A DNA stretch of 64,000 nucleotides from an uncultured Clostridium sp. (GCA_900539375.1 UQBY01000017.1:1-64000), one strand, 5' to 3'. Positions 25,230-34,253 are shown, counted from the stretch's first letter. Notes: generated by a model not told the origin, from the sequence alone. Program-made: numbers and translations.

Positions 25230-25490
25230 TTGCCAAAAAGAGATTTTGGTAATGATATGTTTATGAGAACTATTGCCAATATAAAAAAAGACATAGAAAC
25301 TCACTTAGGAGAAAAGGTTACTTTAAAAGCTAATGGAGGAAGAAAAAAAATACTCGTAAATAATGGAGTATTAGAGAGTATCTATCCAAGTATATTTGTT
25401 ATAAGATTGGATAAAGACAATAAAAGAACAGTAACATATAGCTATTCAGATGTATTAACAAATACAGTTCAATTAGTTTTTCCAAACTAA
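25230..25490 (+). CDS. veg: Veg family protein (biofilm/spore-associated)
   Basis: An 86-residue Veg-family protein with IKKDIETHLGEKVTLKANGG, RKK, GVLESIYPSIFVI and YSYSDVLTNTVQL. The family has an Sm-like small beta-barrel look and is highly expressed in growing Firmicutes; in B. subtilis it affects biofilm gene control. The start is TTG, placed by GAGGAGG 5-6 nt upstream, in line with its relatives. The order yabG-veg-sipL matches that known for C. difficile. It is driven by two tandem promoters and closed by a strong terminator. Confidence 0.92.
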   Translation: MPKRDFGNDMFMRTIANIKKDIETHLGEKVTLKANGGRKKILVNNGVLESIYPSIFVIRLDKDNKRTVTYSYSDVLTNTVQLVFPN

Positions 25491-25529
25491 AAATAAACTT
25501 CGATTTATTTTAATCGAAGTTTATTTTTT
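25491..25529 (+). terminator. Terminator of veg
   Basis: Perfect 15-bp stem (25491-25505 with 25512-25526, core AACTTCGATT) with a 6-nt loop and a T run. It begins right after the veg stop codon. Confidence 0.93.
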
Positions 25530-25533
25530 GCAT

Positions 25534-25567
25534 AAAAAAAGAGAAAGATGGTGGGTATCCATCTTTC
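25534..25567 (-). terminator. Terminator of the predicted small RNA
   Basis: On the minus strand a 9-bp perfect stem GAAAGATGG/CCATCTTTC (25567-25543) with a 7-nt loop, then TC and seven T residues. There is no T run on the plus strand, so it acts leftward. Confidence 0.75.
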
Positions 25568-25622
25568 AACTATGGTATAAAAGGGTATTGAGAATTTATG
25601 AGAGGTTATATGGTCAATAACC
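25534..25622 (-). ncRNA. Predicted small RNA between veg and sipL
   Basis: On the minus strand a consensus promoter (25657-25629) would start a transcript near 25622 that ends at an intrinsic terminator about 90 nt later. The RNA would have a 5' hairpin (GGTTAT/ATAACC, 25622-25604). An unstructured stretch with CCTCTCATAA and C-rich CAATACCC follows, then the terminator hairpin GAAAGATGG/CCATCTTTC with loop ATACCCA. No open reading frame of note is inside. It is convergent with veg. CCTCTCATAA is complementary to the veg ribosome binding site region 25214-25223. Confidence 0.6.
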
Positions 25623-25628
25623 ACTTTT

Positions 25629-25657
25629 AATATACGACAAATTAGCCTAATTGTCAA
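25629..25657 (-). promoter_or_regulatory. Sigma-A promoter of the predicted small RNA
   Basis: On the minus strand -35 TTGACA (25657-25652), 17-bp spacer, -10 TATATT (25634-25629). No gene other than the predicted RNA lies downstream on this strand before its terminator. Confidence 0.7.
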
Positions 25658-25752
25658 CAAAATTTACAGAAAAAATAAAATTAATTTATATTGTAATAAT
25701 TGGAATATTAAAGCTATATAATAATTAATAGATATTATATAGGAGGAGTAAT

Positions 25753-27315
25753 ATGGCTAGTATGGATGTAATAAAAGAAAATATACATTTTCAGCAGTTG
25801 TTAAAAGAAAATAATTCAAACACTGCTTTAAAGGATGAATATGTTATTCCAGATACACATCCTGATGTAAAAGAATTGTTGAATATAGAAGGAAATACTA
25901 TAGTAACTAATAAAGAAATATCAGGGGATAAGGTTATCGTTGAAGGGAGAATTGAATACACAGTATTATATATTCCAAGAGAAGATAACTCTAGTATAAA
26001 TTCTGTAAATTATTCTGAAAACTTCACAAGCTATTTAAATATTGAAGAAGATGAACATAAGGTTATTTGTGAAGTTGAATGTAAAGTTGAACATATTGAA
26101 GCCAAAATTATAAATGAAAGAAAGATATCTATTGAAGGAATTGTAAAGTTAGATTGGGAACTTTATAAAAATGTTGATTTCGATTATGTAAAAGATATTG
26201 AATGTAGTAATCAAGTTCAAGTTTTAAAGAAGAATGAATCAATAAGTAGACTAACTTCTAATAAAGAAGTAGAGTTAATTGGAAAATCTATGATTAGAAT
26301 AAGCATGGATAAACCTCAAATAGAAAGAATACTTCAAGTTTCAATGAATATACACAAAAAGGAGATAAAATTAGCTGAAGATAAGGTATATTTAGGTTGT
26401 TATTGCAAAGTAAATATTATTTACCTTGGTATGGAGTCTCAAGAATTAATTTCATTAGAAAATGATGTATATATATCAAAAGAGGAAGAAGTTGTAGGAG
26501 TAATGCCTGAGATGAATTCTACAATTTTTTATGAAATTGAAAATAAAGATATTGGATTAGAAGATGATGATTTAGGAGAAACTAGAATTATTAATATAGA
26601 ATTTTTAGTAAGAGCAAATGTAAAAATATTTTCAAGTCAAAGTATAGATGTTATAGAGGATGCATATTCTCCAGTATTCCCATTAGAATTGAAAAAAAAT
26701 GAATATGAAATAGGAATTGTACATGGAATACAATCTTCTGAAAATATTATAAAGGATAATTTAAATTTAAAAGAAGGAGATTTAAAGCCAGAACATATAA
26801 TAGGGGTAACAGGCAGAACTATAGCTATAGAAAAAACTATAGCTAATGATAGAATAATTTTAAATGGAAAAATTAATCTTAATATAGTATATAGAACCTT
26901 TGATGAAGAAGCTTTATTTCATGCAATAAATGGAGAAATTCCCTTTACTGTTGCAATGGATATGCTAGGAGTAAGAGAAGAAATGAAATCTATTGTAAAA
27001 TGTGATGTGGAAGATATAGAGGCTTTTATAGAAGCTAATACTATATCTGTTAAAGTAACATTATCAACATTAGCTAAAGTTTTTTATGAAGAGAAAAAGT
27101 TTTTTATTTCAGATGCAGTAGAAGGAGAAAACGAAAATGTAGATAAAAATTCAAGCGTTACAATTTATATTGTTAATAAAAATGATACATTATGGAATTT
27201 AGCAAAAAAATATAAAACAACTGTTGAGGAATTGGTGCAATTAAATTCAATAGAAAATCCAGACAGTATATATCCAGGAGAAAAACTTATAATTCCAGGA
27301 AGAGCCATATTTTAA
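25753..27315 (+). CDS. sipL: SipL-like spore assembly protein (SPOCS/DUF3794 + LysM)
   Basis: A 520-residue protein with repeated SPOCS (DUF3794) beta domains over about residues 1-450 and a C-terminal LysM domain (about 470-518: IVNKNDTLWNLAKKY, NPDSIYPGEKLIIPG). SipL of C. difficile has the same layout and binds SpoIVA through its LysM domain to tether the coat to the outer forespore membrane. Placement after yabG-veg agrees. No signal peptide is present, consistent with action in the mother-cell cytoplasm. ATG follows AGGAGGAGT. No convincing promoter of any class was identified upstream. Confidence 0.9.
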   Translation: MASMDVIKENIHFQQLLKENNSNTALKDEYVIPDTHPDVKELLNIEGNTIVTNKEISGDKVIVEGRIEYTVLYIPREDNSSINSVNYSENFTSYLNIEEDEHKVICEVECKVEHIEAKIINERKISIEGIVKLDWELYKNVDFDYVKDIECSNQVQVLKKNESISRLTSNKEVELIGKSMIRISMDKPQIERILQVSMNIHKKEIKLAEDKVYLGCYCKVNIIYLGMESQELISLENDVYISKEEEVVGVMPEMNSTIFYEIENKDIGLEDDDLGETRIINIEFLVRANVKIFSSQSIDVIEDAYSPVFPLELKKNEYEIGIVHGIQSSENIIKDNLNLKEGDLKPEHIIGVTGRTIAIEKTIANDRIILNGKINLNIVYRTFDEEALFHAINGEIPFTVAMDMLGVREEMKSIVKCDVEDIEAFIEANTISVKVTLSTLAKVFYEEKKFFISDAVEGENENVDKNSSVTIYIVNKNDTLWNLAKKYKTTVEELVQLNSIENPDSIYPGEKLIIPGRAIF

Positions 27316-27332
27316 ATAAGAAATTATATTTT

Positions 27333-27385
27333 AGTTGTTACAAAGAGAAATTTAGTAATATTTCTTTTTGTAGCAACTTTTTTTT
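27333..27385 (+). terminator. Terminator of sipL, part of a dispersed repeat
   Basis: AGTTGTTACAAAGAGAAAT (27333-27351) pairs imperfectly with 27360-27378, which ends in GTAGCAACT, followed by eight T residues. The hairpin and about 60 bases beyond it resemble 15290-15410. Confidence 0.85.
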
Positions 27386-27489
27386 ACACTATAGGAAATT
27401 ATGTATTTTGAAACTTTTTTATTTAAAGCTATGAATAATTTATTGAATTAGTGGCAACAATAAAAAATGCATAATATGAGGTGAGAAAA

Positions 27490-28335
27490 ATGAATACTAA
27501 ATTAAGTGGAAATTTAATAATTATAGGAGGAGCAGAGGATAAAGAAGGTAAAAAAGAAATACTTAACAGAGTATGTGATTGCATAAATAAAGATAATGAT
27601 ACTTTAATAGTAGCTACAGTAGCCACTAAATATCCTGAAGAAGCAGCTAGAAAATATAAAAAAGCTTTTGGAGAAATTGGAGTAAAACATATAGAAATAT
27701 TAGATATAAGCAAAAGAAAAGATGCCTATAAAAAAGAAAATATATCTTTAATAAAAAAGGCATCTTTAATATTTTTTACTGGTGGAGACCAACTTAAAAT
27801 TACAAGTTTATTAGGAGGCTCACCAATTTATTCTGCTTTAAAAGAAATATGTGATAAAGGAATATATATTGTTGGAACATCAGCAGGAGCTTCAGTTATG
27901 AGCGATACTATGATTATTGATGGAAGTAATAAAGAAGCCCCTAAAAAATGCACATTAGAAATGTCTCCAGGTTTAGGGATTATAAAAAATGTTATTATAG
28001 ATCAACATTTTGACCAAAGAGGAAGAATTGGAAGATTACTTTCAGGAGTAGCACAAAATCCAGAAATATTAGGCATAGGAATAGATGAAAATACAGCTAT
28101 TGTAGTTAATAAAGAAGGAGAAATATTAGTTATAGGTGAAGGAGCAGTTTATTTTATTAATGGAAGCGAAATATCATATACAAACGTATCAGAACAAAAT
28201 AGTGAAGAAGTTTTAAGTATATATAATGTAAAATTACATGTATTGAAAAATGGAAATAGATTTAGTCTTGTAAAAAAGGAACCTTTCGAGGAGGAAATTT
28301 TAGAAAATGAAGATAAAAAATCAAAAAATATTTGA
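27490..28335 (+). CDS. cphB: Cyanophycinase
   Basis: About 281 residues of peptidase family S51. IIIGGAEDK opens it, FFTGGDQL follows, and the nucleophile elbow GTSAGASVMS holds the catalytic Ser. DQHFDQRGRIGRL carries the conserved His and Arg. It cleaves cyanophycin to beta-Asp-Arg dipeptides. ATG 27490 is chosen, 6 nt after GAGGTG; the in-frame GTG 27481 overlaps that site. The 3' end overlaps cphA by 29 nt, so synthesis and breakdown of the polymer are co-expressed. Cyanophycin has been linked to spore assembly in C. perfringens. Confidence 0.93.
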   Translation: MNTKLSGNLIIIGGAEDKEGKKEILNRVCDCINKDNDTLIVATVATKYPEEAARKYKKAFGEIGVKHIEILDISKRKDAYKKENISLIKKASLIFFTGGDQLKITSLLGGSPIYSALKEICDKGIYIVGTSAGASVMSDTMIIDGSNKEAPKKCTLEMSPGLGIIKNVIIDQHFDQRGRIGRLLSGVAQNPEILGIGIDENTAIVVNKEGEILVIGEGAVYFINGSEISYTNVSEQNSEEVLSIYNVKLHVLKNGNRFSLVKKEPFEEEILENEDKKSKNI

Positions 28336-30922
28336 AGGAAGGAATATATATTCTCATAAAAAATGTATAAGATTAGATGTAGATTTATGTGGATATTCAG
28401 AGGTGCCAAGTAAAGACATAAAAGGCTTTAATGAAGGTTTACTAGAAATACTTCCTGAATTAAGAACTCATAGATGTGGAATAGATGAAGAAGGTGGTTT
28501 TGTAAAAAGACTAAAAGAAGGCACATACTTAGCACACATATGTGAGCATATTATACTAGCAATTCAAAATAAATTAGGAATAGATGTAGCCTATGGTAAG
28601 TCTAGAGAAATTAAAGGAGATTTTTACTATATAATATTTCAATATGAATATAAAGGTGTAGGAATTGAAAGTGCAAGATTAGCAATAGATACAATTAATT
28701 CTTTAATAAAGGGTATAAAATTTGATTTTAATAAAAGAATAAAGTTATTAACAGAAATTTTAAATAATGAAACTATGGGACCAAGTACCAGTGCTATAAA
28801 GGATGCAGCTTTAAGATATAATCTTCCTGTATTTGAAATTGGAGATAGTGGTTTTTATCAAATAGGATATGGAAAGCAAGGAAGAATAATTGAAGCAACT
28901 ATAGGGGCAAATACAAGTTGTGTTGCTACAGATATAGCCTCAGATAAGATATTAACAAAAGAACTTTTAATGCAACAAAATATACCCATAGCAAAGGGCG
29001 CAAAAATATATAATGTAATTTCTTTGTTAAAAGAGGGGGAGAAAATAGGATATCCCCTTGTTATAAAGCCACGATTTGGAAGTAAGGGAAATGGAGTAGC
29101 TTTAAATTTAAATTCAGATAAAGAACTTATAAAAGCTTATAATCAATTAAAAAATAGTCATAATGACCTTATGATAGAAAAATATGTAGAGGGAAATGAT
29201 TATAGAGTTTGTGTAGTAAATAATAATGTTGTTGCAGTATCATTAAGAATTCCACCTTTTATTATAGGGGATGGAAAAAATAATATAAAAAATTTAATTA
29301 GAATATTAAATTCTGATAATAATAGAGGATATGACCATGAAAAACCATTAACTAAAATAAAGATAGATGAAGAGTTATTAAAATTTTTAGAAAAACAAAA
29401 TATGAGTCTTTTAAGCATACCTAAAAAGAACCAAAAGATAAAATTAAGAGAAAATGCTAATTTATCTACAGGTGGAATAGCTATAGATTGTACAGATGAA
29501 ATATCAGAAGAAAATAAAAGTATATGCATTAGGGCAGCTAAAACTATAGGCCTTGATATTTGCGGAATAGATATAAAAACAACAGACATTAAGAAGTCTT
29601 TATATGAAAATGGAGTTATTATGGAAATTAATGCAGCACCTGGTATAAGAATGCATCATTATCCTTCAGCTGGAAAAATTCGTGATGTAGGAGAAGCTAT
29701 ATTAAATCTTCAGTATAATGGAGTTCCATATAATATTCCTGTCATTTCAATAACAGGAACTAATGGTAAAACAACAACAACTAGACTTATATCACATGTT
29801 TTAAAATCAATGGGCTATAAAGTTGGTATGACTTCTACAGAAGGAACATATATTGATGGAGAATGTATAGAAACTGGGGACAATTCTGGGTATTATAGTG
29901 CAAAAACTGTATTATTAAATAAAGATGTAGAAGTAGCTGTGTTAGAAACTGCAAGAGGTGGAATGATAAGAAATGGATTAGCTTATGATGTGGCTGATGT
30001 AGCAGTTATAACTAATATTACAGAAGACCATATTGGTATAGATGGAATAGAAGATATGGAAGAGTTAAGCAAAGTAAAAGCACTTGTAGGAGAAGCTGTA
30101 AAAGAAGATGGATATGTTGTCATTAATGCAGATGATGAATGGAGTTTAAAGATACTTAATAGAATAAAAAATAAAAAAATCTTCTTTTCAATGAGTAAGG
30201 AAAATGAATTAATAAAAAAAGCTATAAATGAAGGAAAAATAGCTATCTATATTGATGAAAATTATTTATATGCTAGTAATAATAAAAGAGAATATAAGAT
30301 TATAGGAATAAAAAATATTCCTTTAACATTAAATGGTGCTTTAGAATTTAATATACAAAATATTATGGCAGCTTGTGGAGCATTAGTTGGAATGGAAGTT
30401 GATTATTGCATGATAGCAAAAGGCTTTAAGACTTTTAAGCTTAATGAAAATTTTAACTTTGGAAGGTTTAATATTTATGATTTAAATGGAGTAAAAGTTA
30501 TACTTGATTATGGACACAATATAGAAGGATATAGAGCTGTTTTAAAATCTTTAAAAAAGATAAAGGAAAAAAGAATAACAGGAGTTATAGGTATTCCAGG
30601 AGATAGAAATGATAATATGGCATTAAATGTAGGAAAACTATGTGGTGAATATATTGATAGAATTTATATAAAAGAAGATAAAGATAAAAGGGGAAGAAAA
30701 AAAGAAGAAATAGCAAAGCTTTTAGAAAAGGGAGTACTTTTATCTAAAGAAAAGAAATCCTGTAAAATTATATTAGATGAAGAAGAAGCATTAAAGGAAG
30801 CATTAAAAACCTCAGTAAAGGGAGATATAATAATTGTATTTTATGAAAAATTAGAACCTTTAATTGATGTAATAAATCAATATAAAATAGAAACAATAAA
30901 AGATAATTTGGCAAGTATATAG
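28307..30922 (+). CDS. cphA: Cyanophycin synthetase
   Basis: An 871-residue two-module ligase. An N-terminal domain (1-160) precedes an ATP-grasp module (about 215-460: PLVIKPRFGSKGNG, IMEINAAPGIRMHH). A Mur-ligase-like module starts with the P loop TGTNGKTTTT near residue 485. It polymerises Asp and Arg into multi-L-arginyl-poly-L-aspartate without a ribosome. Length matches the canonical CphA1 type. It starts inside cphB (29-nt overlap), with CGAGGAGG upstream. No terminator is obvious after it. Confidence 0.94.
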   Translation: MKIKNQKIFEGRNIYSHKKCIRLDVDLCGYSEVPSKDIKGFNEGLLEILPELRTHRCGIDEEGGFVKRLKEGTYLAHICEHIILAIQNKLGIDVAYGKSREIKGDFYYIIFQYEYKGVGIESARLAIDTINSLIKGIKFDFNKRIKLLTEILNNETMGPSTSAIKDAALRYNLPVFEIGDSGFYQIGYGKQGRIIEATIGANTSCVATDIASDKILTKELLMQQNIPIAKGAKIYNVISLLKEGEKIGYPLVIKPRFGSKGNGVALNLNSDKELIKAYNQLKNSHNDLMIEKYVEGNDYRVCVVNNNVVAVSLRIPPFIIGDGKNNIKNLIRILNSDNNRGYDHEKPLTKIKIDEELLKFLEKQNMSLLSIPKKNQKIKLRENANLSTGGIAIDCTDEISEENKSICIRAAKTIGLDICGIDIKTTDIKKSLYENGVIMEINAAPGIRMHHYPSAGKIRDVGEAILNLQYNGVPYNIPVISITGTNGKTTTTRLISHVLKSMGYKVGMTSTEGTYIDGECIETGDNSGYYSAKTVLLNKDVEVAVLETARGGMIRNGLAYDVADVAVITNITEDHIGIDGIEDMEELSKVKALVGEAVKEDGYVVINADDEWSLKILNRIKNKKIFFSMSKENELIKKAINEGKIAIYIDENYLYASNNKREYKIIGIKNIPLTLNGALEFNIQNIMAACGALVGMEVDYCMIAKGFKTFKLNENFNFGRFNIYDLNGVKVILDYGHNIEGYRAVLKSLKKIKEKRITGVIGIPGDRNDNMALNVGKLCGEYIDRIYIKEDKDKRGRKKEEIAKLLEKGVLLSKEKKSCKIILDEEEALKEALKTSVKGDIIIVFYEKLEPLIDVINQYKIETIKDNLASI

Positions 30923-31049
30923 AAACGAAAATTGTATATATTGTTAAAAAAATAATATTAGTAGTCATATAAAATAGCTTTTTCTTTTATATTTTTTTTC
31001 ACTATGATACAATTAGCTTAATGTTAATATTAAGAGAGGTTTGGGAAAA

Positions 31050-31892
31050 ATGGAACAAAAAGCTTATGCAAAAATTAATATAGTTTTAGATGTTGTAGGA
31101 AAAAGAGAGGATGGCTATCATTTATTAAAAATGATAATGCAAACTATTGATTTATATGACACAATAAAAATAAAAAAAATAAACTATGGAATAAAAATAA
31201 ATTGTAATAAAGAATATGTTCCTACAGATGAAAGAAATTTAGCTTACAAGGCAGCAAAATTATTTATGGATACTTATAATATAAACTCTGGAGTGGAAAT
31301 ATATATAGAAAAAAATATACCTGTAGCAGCAGGGCTTGCAGGTGGAAGTACAGATTGTGCAGCAGTTCTTAAAATGATGAATAAAATATTTAATATTAAT
31401 GCATCTGATGAAGAATTAATGAAACTTGGTGTTAAATTAGGTGCAGATGTTCCATATTGCATTGTTGGAGGAACAGCTCTTTGTGAAGGAATAGGTGAAA
31501 AAATTACTAAATTAAAGCCTTTTAAAAATCATATTTTAGTATTAGTAAAACCACCTTTTGGAGTATCTACTAAAGAAGTATATAAAGCATTTGATTTAGA
31601 AAAAGTAAGAATTCATCCTGCTACCAGTAGCATAATTGAAAAAATGAAACAAGGTGATTTAAAATTTGTTTCAAACAATATGAAAAATCTATTAGAAAAT
31701 GTAACATTAAGAAAATATAAAAGTTTAATAGGACTAAAAGAAGAAATGATATCATTAGGTTCAGTTGGAGCTCTTATGAGTGGTAGTGGACCAAGTGTTT
31801 TTGGATTTTTTGATGATATAACTAAGGCTCAAAAATGTTATGATAAAATGAAAGAAAAATATACAGATGTATTTATAACTAGAACTATATAA
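31050..31892 (+). CDS. ispE: 4-diphosphocytidyl-2-C-methyl-D-erythritol kinase
   Basis: About 280 residues of the GHMP kinase family. AYAKINIVLDV holds the catalytic Lys region, PVAAGLAGGSTDCAA is the ATP-binding glycine motif, and MSGSGPSVFG is the third motif. It phosphorylates CDP-ME in the non-mevalonate isoprenoid pathway. ATG 31050 is chosen, 9 nt after AGAGGT; an in-frame TTG at 31041 is too close to it. spoIIR follows, with its sigma-F promoter 19 nt past the ispE stop. Confidence 0.94.
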   Translation: MEQKAYAKINIVLDVVGKREDGYHLLKMIMQTIDLYDTIKIKKINYGIKINCNKEYVPTDERNLAYKAAKLFMDTYNINSGVEIYIEKNIPVAAGLAGGSTDCAAVLKMMNKIFNINASDEELMKLGVKLGADVPYCIVGGTALCEGIGEKITKLKPFKNHILVLVKPPFGVSTKEVYKAFDLEKVRIHPATSSIIEKMKQGDLKFVSNNMKNLLENVTLRKYKSLIGLKEEMISLGSVGALMSGSGPSVFGFFDDITKAQKCYDKMKEKYTDVFITRTI

Positions 31893-31910
31893 AAAAATAA
31901 ATATTTTTAT

Positions 31911-31938
31911 GAATAAAAACCTTTTTTGTGGAAAGAAT
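31911..31938 (+). promoter_or_regulatory. Sigma-F-type promoter of spoIIR
   Basis: -35 GAATA (31911-31915), 14-nt spacer, -10 GGAAAGAAT (31930-31938), which matches the sigma-F -10 pattern GGNNANANT exactly. The expected start at about 31945 lies just before the AAGGGGG ribosome binding site. Forespore control of spoIIR is established in B. subtilis. Confidence 0.7.
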
Positions 31939-31962
31939 TTTAACTACAAGGGGGTTTTTATT

Positions 31963-32640
31963 ATGAAAAAAATAATAAATATTTTAAGTGTAATATTAAT
32001 AATAACTTCTATTGGAGCATATGCAAAAAATTATAATAATCCAATAGAAACTGTGTATAATTACCATGATGTAAAAAATTCATTAATAAGATTTCATGTA
32101 TTAGCTAATAGTGATAACAAAGAAGACCAAAATTTAAAATTAAAAGTAAAAGATGAGGTTATTAACTATTTATATTCCTATTTAAAAGATTCTAAATCTC
32201 TAGAAGAATCAAGAAATATATTAAAAGAACAAGAAGATTATGTTAAAGAAATAGCTAATAAAGTAATAAAAGAAAATGGCTTTAACTATAGCATAAAAAC
32301 TGAGTTAGGATATGAAAATTTTCCAGAAAAATCTTATGGAAGTATAGTTTTACCACAAGGAAAATATGAAGCTTTTAGAATAATAATAGGAAATGGTAAA
32401 GGTCATAATTGGTGGTGTGTTATGTTTCCACCATTATGTTTTACAGATGTTACCAAAGGTCAAGTAGAGGAAGAAAAAAGCAAAGAAGAATTAGATGAAG
32501 TTATAGAAAAAGAAAAAAAAGAAATTTTAGAAGAAGATAGTAAAAGAAATAATAAAAAAACAAATGAAGAAGATTCTGATAATATAAAAATTAAATTTAA
32601 AGTAGTAGAAATTTTTAAAGGTATTGCTAAGAAAAAATAA
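31963..32640 (+). CDS. spoIIR: Stage II sporulation protein R
   Basis: About 225 residues. The N-terminal export helix is MKKIINILSVILIITSIG, followed by the family signature SLIRFHVLANSDNKEDQNLK and GHNWWCVMFPPLCF. SpoIIR is made in the forespore under sigma-F and triggers SpoIIGA to process pro-sigma-E in the mother cell. ATG 31963 is chosen because AAGGGGG lies about 8 nt before it and the predicted sigma-F start falls after the longer in-frame ATG at 31909. A charged Glu/Lys-rich C-terminal tail (about 185-225) is longer than I would expect. Confidence 0.92.
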   Translation: MKKIINILSVILIITSIGAYAKNYNNPIETVYNYHDVKNSLIRFHVLANSDNKEDQNLKLKVKDEVINYLYSYLKDSKSLEESRNILKEQEDYVKEIANKVIKENGFNYSIKTELGYENFPEKSYGSIVLPQGKYEAFRIIIGNGKGHNWWCVMFPPLCFTDVTKGQVEEEKSKEELDEVIEKEKKEILEEDSKRNNKKTNEEDSDNIKIKFKVVEIFKGIAKKK

Positions 32641-32820
32641 AAAAGTTATAGTTATGATTTAAAGGTTTATTTTATAAAATAAACAATAAATTAAAAATAA
32701 AAGTCAATATAGATAATTTAAACAAAGCAATTTATGGTAAATTAAAAAATCACTTGATAAAAAATAATAATAATCATAAACTATACCTTGTATACTAATT
32801 TTTTTTAGGAGGAAAACTTT

Positions 32821-33804
32821 ATGACTAGAGCACTAGCAATGATTTCTGGTGGATTAGATAGCACTTTAGCTGCAAAAATAATAAAAGAACAAGGAATAGA
32901 TGTAATAGGAATATGTTTTAAATCATATTTCTTTAGTGAAAATAATGCAAAAAGAATGGCAGAACAAATAGGAATAAGATTAGAGGTAGTAGACTTTTCA
33001 AAAGAACATTTTGAAATGGTTAAAAATCCCAAACATGGATTTGGTAAGAATATGAACCCATGTATAGATTGCCATGCTATGATGATGAATTATGCAGGAG
33101 AACTTTTAAAAAAATTTGAAGCTGATTTTATAATTACAGGAGAGGTTTTAAATCAAAGACCTATGTCTCAAAATAAACAAGCATTAAATACAGTTAAAAA
33201 AGAATCTGGTTTTGCAGATAAAATTTTAAGACCTTTATGTGCATTAAACTTAGAACCAACAGAGATGGAAGAAAAGGGACTTGTTCATAGAAATAAGTTA
33301 CTTAAAATATCAGGAAGAAGTAGAAAAATTCAAATGGAACTTGCTGAAAAGTATGGAATAAAAGATTATCCATCACCAGCAGGAGGATGTAAGCTTACAG
33401 AACCTAATTATGCAATAAGATTAAAAGATGCATTAACAAGAAATGAAGACTTATCTGAAAAAGAAATTGAACTATTAAAGTATGGAAGACATTTTATAAG
33501 TGAAGATAACACAAAATTAATAGTAACAAGAAATGGTGAAGAAGGAGAACAAATAAAAGACTTATTAGATGAAAATGATACAGTCTTTTTAGCTTCTAAA
33601 TTTAATGGACCTACAGGTATAATAAGTGGAAATTATACAGAAAAGGATAAGGAGCTTATAAGTAAAATAGTTGCAAGATATGGAAAAGGAAAAAATGAAG
33701 AAGAAGTTGAAGTTAAGTATGGAATTAATGGAAAGCAATTTAAAAATTCAATAAAAGTAAAACCAGCTTCTGAAGAAGAAATAAACAAGTATTTACTTCA
33801 ATAA
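32821..33804 (+). CDS. PP-loop ATP pyrophosphatase, ThiI/MnmA-like tRNA sulfurtransferase relative
   Basis: A 327-residue protein. N-terminal adenine-nucleotide alpha-hydrolase domain: SGGLDSTLAAKII is the PP-loop. MNPCIDCHAMM holds a CxxC like the NPC(x)xC of MnmA, and ITGEVLNQRPMSQN follows. The C-terminal half has GGCKLTEPNYA and no THUMP domain. It should adenylate a substrate, most likely tRNA, for sulfur insertion, but the exact base is not evident. ATG follows AGGAGG with good spacing, behind a long AT-rich interval. A possible promoter is TTGATA-17-TAAACT at about 32754. Confidence 0.75.
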   Translation: MTRALAMISGGLDSTLAAKIIKEQGIDVIGICFKSYFFSENNAKRMAEQIGIRLEVVDFSKEHFEMVKNPKHGFGKNMNPCIDCHAMMMNYAGELLKKFEADFIITGEVLNQRPMSQNKQALNTVKKESGFADKILRPLCALNLEPTEMEEKGLVHRNKLLKISGRSRKIQMELAEKYGIKDYPSPAGGCKLTEPNYAIRLKDALTRNEDLSEKEIELLKYGRHFISEDNTKLIVTRNGEEGEQIKDLLDENDTVFLASKFNGPTGIISGNYTEKDKELISKIVARYGKGKNEEEVEVKYGINGKQFKNSIKVKPASEEEINKYLLQ

Positions 33805-33826
33805 AAATTAGGGGGCCATATTAACA

Positions 33827-34246
33827 ATGGGAAAAAAGGCAATAATAAGTGTTATAAGTAATGCTAATATTGAAGAGGATGATATGATAGAAGTAGTATC
33901 TCCTGGAAGCTTTGAAAAAATAGAAGATGGATTTAAAGCTACTTATGAAGAAACAGAAATTTCTGGAATGGAAGGTACAACTACAATACTTACAATAAAA
34001 GAAAATCAAGTAATACTAGAAAGAGAAGGTACAACTTCTACAAAAATGATATTTAAAGAAGATGAAGATTCTATAGTATTATATAATACTCCTTATGGAA
34101 TGTTAGAAATTGCTATTAGCACTAATAATTTAGATGTTAAAATAGATGAAGATGGTGGAAAGCTTGATATAGAATATGAAATGTCAGTTTATGGACAACC
34201 ACCTTTTAATACAAAATTATCTTTAAGTATCAAAGTGCAAGAATAA
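33827..34246 (+). CDS. ywiB: DUF1934 / YwiB family beta-barrel protein
   Basis: A 139-residue protein with the DUF1934 pattern: alternating beta strands, YEETEISGMEGTTT near residue 40, TPYGMLEIAI and DIEYEMSVYGQ. The family adopts a small lipocalin-like barrel and has no assigned reaction. No signal peptide. It lies 22 nt after the PP-loop gene, so the two are likely co-transcribed. A strong terminator follows. Confidence 0.8.
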   Translation: MGKKAIISVISNANIEEDDMIEVVSPGSFEKIEDGFKATYEETEISGMEGTTTILTIKENQVILEREGTTSTKMIFKEDEDSIVLYNTPYGMLEIAISTNNLDVKIDEDGGKLDIEYEMSVYGQPPFNTKLSLSIKVQE

Positions 34247-34253
34247 AACAAAA

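Noticed and set aside
29200..29589. Antisense frame inside cphA
   Set aside because: No motif or ribosome binding site; shadow of the ATP-grasp region.
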